Positions 47,974 to 59,784 of a DNA stretch of 64,000 nucleotides are shown here, in pieces. Numbering within the stretch: position 1 is the stretch's first letter; each line of letters begins with the position of its first letter. Source of the DNA: Rhabditophanes sp. KR3021 (lineage: Eukaryota > Nematoda > Chromadorea > Rhabditida > Alloionematidae); the NCBI GenBank assembly GCA_963281155.1, contig CAUJLY010000004.1, positions 868,001-932,000 on the forward strand. Direction: 5' to 3'. The notes under the pieces were generated by a model that did no database searches, was not told the origin of the DNA, and worked only from the letters and a program-made list of their open reading frames with translations. A program made the translations under genes and the position numbers.

Positions 47974-50900
47974 TTTATTTTATTGTGGGAGCCTTTCAAA
48001 ACTGCGATCAATTTTTCCTTATATAAATCTTTATTGTAAACAACTTTAATTAATAAAAAAAATTTCACAAAACATTCTCACAAATAATATTTTATCATCT
48101 ACGCAATAATTATTAACATCATCTTTCTGTTTTCAATCCGAGGTGTAAATAAATGAGTTTATAAAAGTGTTTTTATGGAAGATTATTCAAAAACAATAAT
48201 AATAAAATTGGCCCAACTCCATTCAATTGAGCTTCGAGGTTTTCTCACCCTTTATTGTTTGCAATTAAAACTTAATTATGGATATTATTTTACTTCCCTT
48301 TCTAGAGCTATAAATTTTAAAAATATTAAAGTTTTTGTAGAGCGTGGGTTTTGAAAACACTTATTGTTTGTATTCATAAATTGAGTTATTTATATTCTGA
48401 AATGCATTTGATTTGTATACAGTAGACATGAGTCTGGGGTTCTTTTGTTTGAAACATTCAGTATAAAAGAATTAGTTGCCTCTGTAATTTGTCTATTAAA
48501 TTTTATTTGTACCATCAACACTCGTCACTTCTATTCACTACAATCCTTTTTTATCCATCAGAACTTTTGAACGAAAAGATATTGAAATGCTTAGTTGGTA
48601 GTGTCCTGTTCATTGAGCCCCTGACCAAGTTTATAAATATATCTCTCAAGTGCATGATAAAACTTCTTTTTATAGGTCCCCTAAATCTTCTCCAAAACTA
48701 ATATACTTACACACAACAACTTCAACTTTTCCCTTAAATTTATAATCAAAGACAACTAAAAATAAATTGATATTATGAATTGTATTTAGGGCTCGAATTG
48801 CCTTAAGCGACCAATTGTAGACACAAAAAATACTTTAATTAAACTTTTGTTGATGCTGAACTTTTCCTTTTGTGGCTCATCCCCAATAAAAGCTATAAAT
48901 ATTATCTATTCATGTCTTAGGTAAATAAATGTATGTTTATTGCCTACTAATCTTAATGTACTTTAACAAACTTTAAAATATGTTTTCCCCATCTTTTATT
49001 TTCCGGAACCTTTATCAAATAGTGTTATTTCACCTTTTGTCAATTTCAAATATATCCAACTCAACACAACAAAGGTTAATTTGTTTGGATCCTTCAAATA
49101 ACAATTCATGTCTTTTGTTGCTTTTGTCATTTATTTGACTCAATTTCGTAAATTAAATGATGTATTTTTGGGCTTCATAGAATGTATGTTAAGAGTCATG
49201 AGTAGCTATTGTTTTGTGATAATAATTTGATGCCCTTTATGGCATACGTACATTATATTTATTTATGACAGAAATCTTTCAAATTTTTGCCTTTTTTGGA
49301 TCTTTTAATTCTTCTTTTTTATAACTGTTATTTCTTTTATGGAAAACCTTTAGAGCTCAAGTGTACAAAAATGGTGTATGTTAACTACAACTAAGACTAA
49401 AAATTAATTTCTTCTTAATTCCACACTAATTAAAATTTATGTAAATAAGCCTAATTGTATGCGTCTTTTTGAGTCAAAGATAATACCAAGAACTTCTTCC
49501 TAATCCTAATTGCCTTCCAAAAAACAAACATTTAAAATGAATGTTGTGTGAGATCGTGCAATTTTTAATAATATTTTAACATAATTATCTGCCACCATTC
49601 GTCATCTTATCCTTCTCTTATTAATTTAAAATAATTAGTGCCTTCCTTTAAACGTGCCAATTTTGATCTTATGCTAATTAAAAAAAAGAAAATTATTATT
49701 TGTTCTGACATTCATTTAATGAAGGACAATTTACTTGTAGCCGCGTCATTTTTCACACTACTTATTATCCCAAAAGGGGTGGAGATACACTTAACTTGGA
49801 AGAAGCCCTCCTAACCTAAATTAATTACTCAAAAAGAGACATCTATGGCGAAGTTAAGACACCCCACAAAATCCTACCATATCTTGAATCATTCTAATTT
49901 ATTGCCATCATCCGATGTGGTGATATCCAACAAAAAAATATTATTTATTTAGAAGCTAATTTCAAACTACTTAAAATTCCATCCCCACAATGAGAGGTTT
50001 TGTTCTGTGTTATGGCATACATATTTGGATGTTTCGCATCCCAAAATAAACTAAACCTATACATAAATATCATCAAAATTCTTTTTCATGGACTTTCCTT
50101 GTTCGGCAAATTTTGTTTTGTACACAAATTGTGTAGTGATAGTAATGTTTTATTTTATTATTAGGGGTGCTTTTGGTGGAGGATAGTATTCAATTTATTC
50201 AAAAGTCATAAACTTTTATAATTCAAGGGCGCTTTTTTATGAATAGCTTTTTTTTGTCTTTTTTGCTTAAATAATTCCTGAACTCATTTCGTATGCAAGG
50301 CTTAGTTTTGGGATTAAAGGAGTTGATTAGGAAATCAAATCCTTGGATATTTAATGATGTAGAGGAAATAAGCAGTTTCCGATTTCATCTACTTATATCC
50401 ATAACAATTTCGAACCAAGTCCTCTGCACAATTTGCACCTCCAGCAAAATTCTCCCTCTTAATCAAATACTCCCACTCATTCGTGGGTAAATTCCATATC
50501 ACTGATTACTTTTTTGCCATGATTAAATTTGATACTGTCAAGAAACATATACAACTATATAAACTCCCCAATTAATGAGCCTCCCTTCAAAACAAGGCAA
50601 CCAATTTTTTGGTAATATAAATATCTACATTATTTGTGTGTGTGAATTACTTTTAACTAACTTAATCTATTTTCATTTTTTGTTCCATTAATGGCAACCA
50701 AAAAACAATAGATTAACCACTTTTATTCACACATTTCAGTATATTTCCATTTGTAATTAGGCAAGAAATGTGTGTAATAACTGGCATCCAAATTGTTGTA
50801 TATTTTTTTTAATTGAGTGTTAAGATGTTTTTTGAAGTATATATTTAAATCAAATTGGATATATATATTTGTGTTGTTGTTATCTGTGGTAGACGATGCC

Positions 50901-51056
50901 ACAAATATGTTTTGGCTTTAAGATCTCCCGTCATAATATACCTACAAATAATATTTTAATAAGGATACATCCGTTTGTATTTTTCCACTTGTTGACGTTA
51001 TTATTAGTAGATATTCAGGAAAAACAATAATTTTTACTATCTTTTAGTTATTAAAA
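47974..51056. other. Intergenic, no gene seen
   Basis: About 3.1 kb, very AT-rich. It probably includes regulatory sequence of the neuropeptide gene. Small ORFs (48489-48701, 50293-50490) show no features of real genes. Confidence 0.4.
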
Positions 51057-52843
51057 ATGACTGCAATTTTGCACCGTCCTTGCAACACCTTACAAAGGAA
51101 AGGAATGTATTTGGGCAAACTTATTATTGCTACTATCATCTTAATCCAAGCCGTACCATCTTTTCAAGGGCCCAATTTGTAAGTTTTCAATCCCAAAACT
51201 TCAATTCAAAAAGTCTTTCCGAAGATCCAATTAATTATTTCTTCTACTAATTGGAATGTTTTTATTCTATTTTACAACAATAATAAACCATACCCTCAAT
51301 TAAATATTGTGTAGGCGCCAACTAGTAATTATTATATTTTATTAAAATTAATTGAGTCTTATTAACACAAAAATAAAGTTTTCTAATTAAAATTAATTGG
51401 ATATATGTTTTCAGACCCATCAAGAAATCTCCCTTTTCATTTGATGACTTGTCAAACCAATTAAATTCAGCTTCCCGCCTAAGATATGGCAAACGAAGTG
51501 GTGGAGCTGACTTGCATATGCTCAATCATGTTCTTAAGCTTAATGAACTTGGAAAAAGAAGTGCCGAAGGGTATTCTGATATTCCTGAGTACGATTCTCC
51601 TAACAAACGATCTAGTCCAATGGTTGGAGATGCTGCTTTTTTCAAACAATTAGGAAAAAGATCCTCATCTCCGATGCTTTTGTCTGATATTGAGTATTAT
51701 GAGAAGATGGGCAAAAGAAGTCCATATCTTGCTGATATTGCTAGTTTCGAACAAATAGGAAAACGATCAGGAAGTCAATTAAGAGATTTGGCTCATTTTG
51801 AAGAAGTTGGAAAACGATCTGGTAAAAACTATCTTGGAGATTTGGCTACTTTTGATAATATTGGCAAAAAATCTGTTCCAATGGTTAATGATATTGCATA
51901 TTTTGGTGATGTTGGTAAAAGATCATCTCCGTTGGTTAAAGATATCGCTTATTTTGGAGATGTTGGCAAAAGATCCGTTCCAATGGTTCAAGATATCGCT
52001 TATTTGGGAGATGTTGGCAAAAGATCAGCTGCAATTCCATTAGTTCATGACATTGTTTATTATGATCAAATCGGAAAAAGATCTCCATCTCATTCTTTCT
52101 TCCGTGATGCTGCTATTTATGGACATGCTGGTGAGTAGTTATTAGACATAACAATCAAAATTAAGGCTTTTAATAAAGTGTAAAATAGTTGACTTTCTTA
52201 AACAAGACAATCAAAATTAAGGTTGTAAAAAATGTGAAATACTTAATCTTTTTGGTATCATTATTAGCTTCCAAAAATTCTTCTAAGATATGATTAGCTA
52301 CCTCACCACCTATTTTTGGGAACATTAGATGCACTTCTTCAAATAACAATCCACCAATAGGCTTAACTTGGACTTGTTTTGACGTTGGTCCAAAATCTTG
52401 ACGCACTATCTTACGTAAATAGCTTCTAGCTAATAATAAATTTTCAAAGGCACAAAGTATTAGATCACAGTTGGTAGAGTATTTCACTACCACAACAATT
52501 TAAAAACTGAAAACATGGTATCTTTTTACGTTAACATTTCAATTTACAAAATGGCATTCCAGGCAAAAGATTGAACAATTTACTTCAAAATGTTGCTGAA
52601 TTTCAAGATATCGGAAAGAAAAGTGATCGTGGAATGCTGCTTGGAGATTTAGCTCACTTTGATAACTTAGGAAAAAGATCTTCTAGCGGAGACTTGAAGA
52701 ATGTTCAATATTATTTGGACGCCGGAAAAAAGAGATCTTCCAATTGGGGACAACTTTTTCAAGATTTAAATGATGCTGAGAGATTAAGGTAACTATAATT
52801 CTTTTTAAATGTTAGCAATTCTTCTAGATTCGGCAAAAAGTAA
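51057..52843 (+). CDS. flp-34: FLP-34-like neuropeptide precursor with expanded amidated peptide array
   Basis: Exons 51057-51178, 51415-52130, 52563-52788 and 52828-52843; 359 residues. Met 51057 or the Met at 51105 precedes a signal peptide (LGKLIIATIILIQAVPSFQ). The precursor is cut at KR or KK sites, almost all preceded by Gly, the amidation donor. The first peptide ends LNSASRLRY-GKR and the last ends LNDAERLRF-GKK. These match the paired RLRY-amide and RLRF-amide peptides (long, ending NNAGRLRY/NNAERLRF) of C. elegans FLP-34, an NPY/NPF-like system. Between them lie about 12-13 other peptides of the form S-x-x-DIAYFGDV-GKR (DIASFEQI, DLAHFEEV, DIAYLGDV and others), several nearly identical. 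The last exon supplies only F-GKK-stop, so splicing decides the active RLRF end. A segment ending DSPNKR lacks the amidation Gly. Confidence 0.82.
52131..52562 (-). other. Unusually long intron with an antisense ORF and direct repeat
   Basis: This 432-bp intron is about eight times the local norm. It contains a 16-bp direct repeat (acaatcaaaattaagg at 52151 and 52207) and a minus-strand ORF of 107 codons (52493-52170), beginning MVVKYSTNCDLILCAFENLL and ending in a hydrophobic stretch. I recognise no family; its length is above chance for this base composition but not decisive. It could be a fragment of an inserted gene. Confidence 0.3.
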
Positions 52844-53550
52844 ACAAGCCATTTACAATGTGATGGATGTAATCTATATCTTCATTCAACAATATCAAAT
52901 TCACAATAACAATTCAACAAACACATGGATTTATGTCTAATTTATAATTTAAATCACGTTTTGCCATCCTTACAAATTAACTTGCTATGCTAAGATCTAG
53001 TGATCTTACCATTAAATAACTACTGAATTGCGGATTTGCTGTTTCTTCCAAACAAAATACACACACTTTTTATTACACGTTTTTTGTCAAATCAATTATA
53101 ACAAAATATGCATTGCGAATCTACAAAATATAAGCTTATCTCAAACTCTCTTTAATAATTATTTGATCTTATAAACACACAACAACATTTATTTTTTTCT
53201 TTTGTCTACGACTATATAAAAAAGCATACTTATCTGTTCTTTATTTTGAATAAATTTATTTCAATCTCATTAATCAAATTAAACATGTGTACTTTTACTT
53301 TAATGTTGAATAGACGGACCTTTACAGGATGTCGGCATCACATCAAAAATTAACGAATAAACAATATCAATGAGTAGAAGTTACGTCATCAGCCAACTTT
53401 TAAATTATATATGCAATCATCAAGCAAAGAAGGAGGGGTATTTTTATTTGAAATAAATTACAAAAAGCTTAGGTTGAAGTAGATAAATGAAGGGTGATTA
53501 TAGGGAAAGAAGTATTCATATATCTTATTATATGTAATATGGAGTTTCTT
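52844..53550. other. Intergenic, no gene seen
   Basis: About 700 bp between convergent genes. No coding, repeat or RNA feature recognised. Confidence 0.4.
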
Positions 53551-54259
53551 TTAGTAGGGAGATTTTAAAGTTGTGAAGACAGTTCTGTCTCCTGCCCTCA
53601 TTGATGGTTGAGCAAAGGAGGATGGTGGAGGACCGGTAGGTGAGAAGGTTGGGAGATCTGAAACAACGACGACCCGATCACCATGCACAACCATCGTGAT
53701 CAGGCATTTGAGGTTGCCATTTGGCAATTGACGGTACAATAAAATGTTGTAATATCCATACAGTACAAACAACAATGCGCAGTTCAGCTAAAATAAAATG
53801 TGTGTTATTTATTATTATTAGGTTAACTTACAGTTGCCAATAAGTAGCTAATAAAAAACATTGCTTCATGATTAATTGCTCCAAACAATGAAACAACCAG
53901 AATTAGAGTCCCGATTCCGAAGAAGAAAGTGGCCAAACACCCAATTATAAAGTCAACCAAAGCCAAAGGCCAAAACATGACGACATTGTTGGAAGTGGCT
54001 GTCCTATCTTGAAGTCCCAGGCAATGTAATACAAATATTACAAATGAAAAGAATCCGAATGTTGTAGTTGAAAACTTGACAATACCCATTCCGTCATAAT
54101 GAAATTTCATAAGACAAACGATGACAAAGAGGGTAAATGAAAAGATCTAAGTTAATTCAATGAAGTGCCTTGACTATAGTTTAAACTTACGACTTTTCCA
54201 AGTTGAATCCTTCCATAAGGAGCAGCCAAAGGAAACTGCTTGTTAAATTCGATCGCCAT
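53551..54259 (-). CDS. MARVEL-like four-transmembrane protein
   Basis: Three exons: 54259-54191, 54146-53832 and 53787-53551; 206 residues. The N-terminus is short and cytoplasmic (MAIEFNKQFPLAAPYGRIQL), followed by four helices: VIFSFTLFVIVCLM, FGFFSFVIFVLHCLGL, the long ALVDFIIGCLATFFFGIGTL run, and EAMFFISYLLATLNCALLFV. A proline-rich cytoplasmic tail carries FSPTGPPPSSF. The MARVEL domain has this N-in/C-in four-helix form and the conserved start in which the first helix follows a GRIQLGK-type stretch. Such proteins act in membrane apposition and vesicle traffic. The sequence alone does not say which subgroup. The gene is divergent from OPA3, and they share a roughly 590-bp upstream region. 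Confidence 0.6.
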
Positions 54260-54847
54260 TAGTAGGATTTTTTGTTTGGTTAGTTCTAAAAAGAATAATT
54301 TAAATGGGTAAAAATGGACACGACGACGCTTTTGGTTTTATTAAAAGACATATTGGGGTGCGCATCAACTCATAAATTTAAAAATAGTCAATGTCATTCA
54401 GGCAGCATATGCATATTATGTCTAAATTAGTTATTTAAACGACAAAACTAAAAACCAATTAATGGTTGTCAAGCAAAAAATGAGCATGTATTTTGTCATC
54501 TTGGAGAAACATTTAATCAACAAAACACGACTAAGGTAGTAATAAAGGCTGATTATGAGTGGGTGTTGTGAAATAGGAGATGACTAAATCAAAATTATAA
54601 ACACTGAGAGCAGTAGGTCGCATTTTGAGTATGAGTATGTACATGTCCACAACTGACGACGACATTATCTCGGAAAGAAATTGTTATTTATTGGGTGGAA
54701 TGGAGCAACTTGCTGGTGGGTTTGGGTATGAATAGATTTTTATTTTGACACTGCATAAGACTGATTGACGAAATAGCCTGATTTGGAGGTAATTAGAAAG
54801 AGAGTTAAATAATTAAATAATTGTTTTTATTTAGAACTTCGATAAAG
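54260..54847. promoter_or_regulatory. Shared upstream region of the MARVEL and OPA3 genes
   Basis: About 590 bp between two divergent starts, so it should hold both promoters. Just before the OPA3 ATG the sequence ttgtttttatttag is a good splice acceptor, which may be used for a spliced leader or a 5' UTR intron. No named regulatory motif was recognised. Confidence 0.3.
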
Positions 54848-55442
54848 ATGGGACTTCCAATAATCCAAGTTTTTATGATCATGGCTAGACAGATGTCAAA
54901 GCCTGTTGCTGAAAGAATCATCAACTACGGAAAAAGCCACCCTGTATTTAGAGATAAATTACTTGTGCCAGTTGGAAGAAGTATCATTAAGGTGACTAGA
55001 AAGTTGACACATATGCGCTTAGGATTAAAGCAAAGTGGCGAAATTGCCCAAATACCTGAGCGTGAGGCACTAGAACAGGTAAAGTGCAACGATTGAATGA
55101 TGTGTTATTGTTATAAAATTGTTATAGGCATCAGATGTCATTCAGCAAGTTGTGATATTTACCTATTCATTATCTGTTTTTGCTGCCTATTATGTTTATT
55201 CAAATAGCAATCCACCACCACCGCCATTGACAAAGGATGAATTTGCGGCTCACCATGAACAATTATTAAATCATCATGCTTCGTTGACTGAGCAAGTTAA
55301 GGAATTAGAGAGTAGATTATTGTGGCTGGGTAAGAATACGCGTGTCCGTGATGAAAATGCATGGAACAAACTGAATACCTCTTCAGTTACGGCCATTGTC
55401 AAGAAGCATGAGTCTGTGATTCATGGAGAGGAAGTCAAATAG
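54848..55442 (+). CDS. OPA3-like mitochondrial protein
   Basis: Two exons, 54848-55078 and 55128-55442, with a 49-bp intron; 181 residues, like human OPA3 (about 179). The start MGLPIIQVFMIMARQMSKPV carries the family RQxSKP block near the N-terminus, followed by AERIINYGKSHPVFRDKLLV and HMRLGLK, in line with the OPA3 pattern. A hydrophobic helix (VIFTYSLSVFAAYYVYS) and a C-terminal coiled coil (LTEQVKELESRLLWLG) complete the family layout. OPA3 is a mitochondrial membrane protein linked to mitochondrial shape and lipid metabolism in animals. I chose ATG 54848 over upstream in-frame codons because it matches the family start and follows a splice acceptor. Confidence 0.85.
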
Positions 55443-55626
55443 TCGTGAATAAATAGAATGATACAACTTGATTTAGAAATAGTTTTATTAATTAAATATG
55501 AAATTGATGTTTATATAAAGATTAAAATATACTATTATTTTCAAACATTATATGTTGTCATTGTTTGAGGGGCTTTTATAGAAGATGGTGCACCATATTT
55601 CACTTTTAACCTAACTTCTTTGATTG

Positions 55627-56354
55627 TTATTCGAATTCAGGGTTATAGTAATGACTATCAGTTTGCTTCGAGGAATTTTCCTTTTTTGGAAATCTTAGGT
55701 CTCCAGGAATGGGAGAGGATTTGTGAGTAGTGTCAGAAACGTATCTAGAGTTCGTCATAATTAGTTTGGCGGGGTGATCCAGTAGACAGAATGTCCATCC
55801 TTGCAATAGGTAACATACGGCACTGTTTGTGAATAATGGGATTATGATACCTGCTGGTGCTTGGAATAGCAAGTTCGTTTCTTGCAGTTGACTGGTGCAG
55901 AATTAATTCCAAAGATGCCAGTAGTTTTCAGTTTCAAGCCTTAATCTTTTAGATACTAATGCTTACTGTTTCTACATATTACAACACCTTTTTCATCTCT
56001 AAAGTTATGCCATTATCACAACCTTCACCACTAACCTACTACAAACATTCCATTCAATTATTTAAATTTTGTTTATAGCCATACCTTGATACGTTTAAAA
56101 TAGTAATAATAGAAATGTTCACAACCATGGCTTAAAATGTTATTATATGATTTAAGATAAGCATTTAGCATACAAGCACCAACGCATTTAGCAGCGAGAT
56201 TCACCACTGATAACATCAAAGTATCCAATAAAAGCAAAGTAGATTGGTTTGTGTAGCATTTGATTCCCAAATAGATATCAAATAATTTCCAGGCAACCAA
56301 AGATTTGAAATTATCTCCATTTTGAATTAATGTTCCGAAAATGAAATGCATCAT
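55627..56354 (-). CDS. Probable membrane protein, exon structure unresolved
   Basis: Two minus-strand coding blocks look real but I could not join them. The 5' block (56354-56084) starts MMHFIFGTLIQNGDNFKSLV and includes a hydrophobic stretch STLLLLDTLMLSVVNLAA. It ends at a good gtatgg donor after HFYYYYFKRIK. The 3' block (55872-55627) has PAGIIIPLFTNSAVCYLLQG, then WTFCLLDHP, and a polar tail ending SHYYNPEFE. Phases of the obvious donor and acceptors do not match, so a further small exon or a different donor is likely. No family recognised; the pattern suggests a small polytopic membrane protein. Confidence 0.35.
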
Positions 56355-56746
56355 TTGTAGGACTACCCAGTTTGCACAAATAAATCGGTCACAATAATTT
56401 GTAAAGGTTCCAAAATATATATTAATTTATGTTTCCTTTTATATTAACTACGTGTTTGTAAACATTCGAACATCATGAGTGTCTCTGAAAACAGAAATAC
56501 AATGCATTTCAGGAAATATGCGAATAAACTCATTAACGAATAGATGCTGAATAGTGTAGTGGAGGAATTAGATGCAATTGAAGACACATTATTACGTCAA
56601 AGTCAATGTTTGTTGATTTGGAAGATACTTTGTTTGAAATACATGTTTGTAATTAAAAGCAGCACGATGGATGAATAAATTGGCATTTAAAGGATCATTG
56701 AAAAAAATTTATTGTAATTAAAAGGCATATTTAAATGAAAACAAAA

Positions 56747-58743
56747 TTAAAAGCTATTCAAAGTTCTGGTTAACGTATTGATAATCTTTTCTTTCAATAT
56801 AGGATCGGGACACTTAATTAGTGTTTTCTGCTTTTGATTGTTAACGCAGATTGAACCTGTCCCGGGAGGTTGCAGAGTGATTATACATCCATCAAAGTCG
56901 TCTAAATCAGAATCTATTGAAAAGTTGCAGTTTAGATTGCCCAGTTCCTGGATAAACTGTGGAACATTAACTTTTCCATAGAAGGGTGTTTTTGTTAAAG
57001 GTTTGTAGACATTCTTGTGATCATAACTTGAGATAGTTAAATTGTTGTCTGTAGCAGAAAGATGGCCTTTCAAAGAATGAAGGGGGATGTCGCGTTCAAC
57101 TGTTCCAGTTAACTTCAAAGTAGACAAAGACCCTTCAGAAATCAAAACTTCCTTAATTCCGAATGTAGGCTTGAATGTCATTGTTTCCCCGTACTTGTAG
57201 TACTCGACATTGTGATGTGCAGTGACCAGAAACGCATTCCCACTCAAATCAGTCATCTGTGGATTGTAGAATTCAGGTAAAAGAACTGTCTTGGGAGCTA
57301 TTTTTGGTATTAACTTTTCATTAACATAAACTCGGTCCAAAGAATAATCCAATGGGCACATGAAACTCTTGATGTTAAAAGACTTGTAAGGACCATATAT
57401 ATTTTCAAAAGGATAATTAGGTTCCGTCTGAACTATTGAATTCTTTTGTGCATTCCCAAAGACATAAAGAAAGTGGATGACTTCGCCCATTCTGAGTGAA
57501 GGATGTCCAACAATAATAATTGAAGATTGCTTGAGATTCTTGGATAAATCATCTGTCAAACCTTCGTAAAGTTTCAATTTGTTAGTTCGGATTAATTCAT
57601 TAAATTCGAATGGATCAGCTGGTTCACAGCATCTATTTCTTCTGTGGCTGACCAAGTATTCCGGAAACCGAGACGCGTAAGCAATCATTGTCTTCGCATT
57701 TGGAGCAACATAGTTGATCACACAATCCGAAAAAGTCGTATTACCAATGATAATAGGAGCCAATGCAATGATTAATTCCAGCAGCAATGATACAGAGCAA
57801 ACAGGAAATATGACAGTTCCTTTTTCTGCTAACGTCTGACTAACAATCCCTTTAATTGTTGCCAAAGAAGCTTGGAAGGAGTAAGTAGGATTCACATTCA
57901 TTGAATTTAAAAGTAGAATATCAGCTCCTTCGTGCAGATGATATTCAAAGCATTTGTTATGAGTGTGATGGATGCTCGAGCTAGTTATATAACTGATCTT
58001 TTGCATCCCATTTTTTATTACCCAATTACAAGAACCTATGTGATGGCCAGAAGGTGTTGCGATGCATTCAATACAGTTATTAATCACGATTTTTTCGTTT
58101 AGGAAGATGGGCGTTATCCGTGCTACTAAATTGATGATATCCTCACGACTGAAGATTTCCATCCATTGATTTGGGTTTGAAAAAGGTTTATTGTTGAGGG
58201 TATTCCAGAAATCGTATACTTTCCATTTAGGAACTTCCTCCCTTCGATCCACCTTGACGTGAGTTCTGGCGGATCTTTCATAAAACGTCACCATATCTTC
58301 CATCAAAACTTTCGCGAACTCAATGACCGGTTCCGTTGTGTAGATTAATCCTCTGAAGTCATCTTGAAATATTAGGTAAGGCAGAGCCAAAAAGGACTGT
58401 ATATTTGAAATTAATACAGCATCTAATGATCTTATGACGTGTGGCGGCGGTAAAACAGGATGAATTTCAGGTGGCGTGTCAACATACCCAAGATTATCGC
58501 AAGTCTTCAAAAACGTGTGCCTTGGATGGTTGTTTGCAGGAACTGGAAATGATTCAGGTGAATAACTAAACAAATTTATTAAATTCAAGTATGCTGAGCA
58601 ACTTACTTTGAAAATTCAATCATAGGCATGAAGACGTCGAAGGAAGTTGTAGCTGTGCATGTATCTAGGAGGATGTTGCAACCGTCAAATTGGAGGTAGT
58701 GACAAGGCTGTTCGGGCAACCAGGAATATGCTTTGAATCTCAT
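56747..58743 (-). CDS. Integrator complex subunit 9 (INTS9)
   Basis: Two exons, 58743-58607 and 58565-56747; 651 residues, close to human INTS9. The N-terminus MRFKAYSWLPEQPCHYLQF supplies the start of the metallo-beta-lactamase fold. Family blocks in order: DAVLISNIQSFLALPYL, then IYTTEPVIEFAKVLMEDMV; GSCNWVIKNGMQKISYITSS; the beta-CASP region with HPSLRMGEVIHFLYVFG; and LDSLKG-like C-terminal segments. As in INTS9 elsewhere, the zinc-binding HxHxDH motif of the nuclease is replaced, so this is the inactive partner of the INTS11 endonuclease. INTS9-INTS11 forms the cleavage core of Integrator, which processes snRNAs and attenuates transcription. It is the last gene of the probable operon, with a BRAT1-like gene about 3.8 kb away. 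Confidence 0.88.
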
Positions 58744-59294
58744 TATTTATAAAAAGAATATCCGTTTACCACTACTAAATAATGAACTAAATAATTTAAA
58801 CTAATCGTACGCGTTTAATACAAAACCCATCTTACAACGATTTGTGCTGTGGTTTGTTAATGTAAAAGATTACATGGCGTAAATATTGTCGTACGTCAGT
58901 ATTAAGAAGAGATCTAATTCAAAGAACTTAAATGCCTTCGGCGTCTTTCCCATTATCCATCAAAACATGATTAAGGATTCAGAAGGATGGAATCAACAAC
59001 ACCAAATGTATTTTCAAAACATAACTAATTACAACATCGTCGAACCGATTCTTTCGGTAATTCTTTATTGGGAGCACTTGTAATAGATAATTATTTAGCA
59101 AAAGAGTCGCCCTTCAGTTATCATGCACTATTCAAAGTTATGTTATTTATTTGTAAAAATTCCTTAGTATAATTTTGTTTTAATTGAAATTTGCATTAAA
59201 TATAAAGGACAAAAGAGAACGCTTACATCATTTATTTAAAAAAGGACATATATGTGGATTATGTAATGTTAAATTATAATTAGTAAGTACCACA
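58744..59294. other. Spacer in the minus-strand gene run
   Basis: About 550 bp between the small membrane protein and INTS9. A plus-strand ORF (58886-59083) has no support. This is the widest gap in the putative operon. Confidence 0.35.
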
Positions 59295-59566
59295 TCATCT
59301 ATCCCTAGACCTTGTTCCAGCGACGTAGAAGTGTCTATGGATTCCCCATAAACGTTCTGAAAGCACTTTAGTAGCTGTAGAAACAACTAGACCAAAAATG
59401 AGCAAACCAAGGAAAATCATCCATGAGTCTTTGCAAGCCATTCAATTCGTGCTGTTGCTTCAACGGAGAAAGTGGGAAGTTTTCTTTCTTCATAACGAAC
59501 TGATGGATTCCCTGGTGAATCGAGTAGTCTATCAGAAGAGTCGCATGATGGACGGTCGTTGGCCAT
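59295..59566 (-). CDS. Small single-pass membrane protein with a one-base frame break
   Basis: From ATG 59566 the frame reads MANDRPSCDSSDRLLDSPGN and on to VEATARIEW at 59438. It then meets a stop within six codons. In the next frame the sequence continues ACKDSWMIFLGLLIFGLVVS (a membrane helix) and WGIHRHFYVAGTRSRDR to TGA 59295-59297. Inserting one G into the TGGC at 59438 joins the two into about 90 residues: a polar N-terminus, one helix and a basic cytoplasmic end. The downstream ATG in the second frame could instead start a 47-residue product. No family recognised. It lies between INTS9 and the methyltransferase on the same strand; tcttttcttag just upstream is a plausible trans-splice acceptor. 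Confidence 0.5.
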
Positions 59567-59784
59567 TGTAAGAGGTGTGTGATTTCTAAGAAAAGACTAT
59601 GAAATTATGATCAAAAAGCATCTTGTTTATACTTTTTTGTTGCCTAATAATTTGAATTTAAAGGAATTCATATACAAATACATTTATAAATTCAATTTAC
59701 GTGGTCTTTTATAAATTCAGATTTTACAACGACAAATATATATAATTCAATTGATAAACAAAAAACAATTAAAATTAATTAAAT

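Noticed and set aside
48489..48701. 70-codon plus-strand ORF
   Set aside because: Compositionally like the surrounding AT-rich spacer and unsupported.
58886..59083. 65-codon plus-strand ORF between INTS9 and the small membrane gene
   Set aside because: No family, wrong strand for the operon and no promoter or splice signals.
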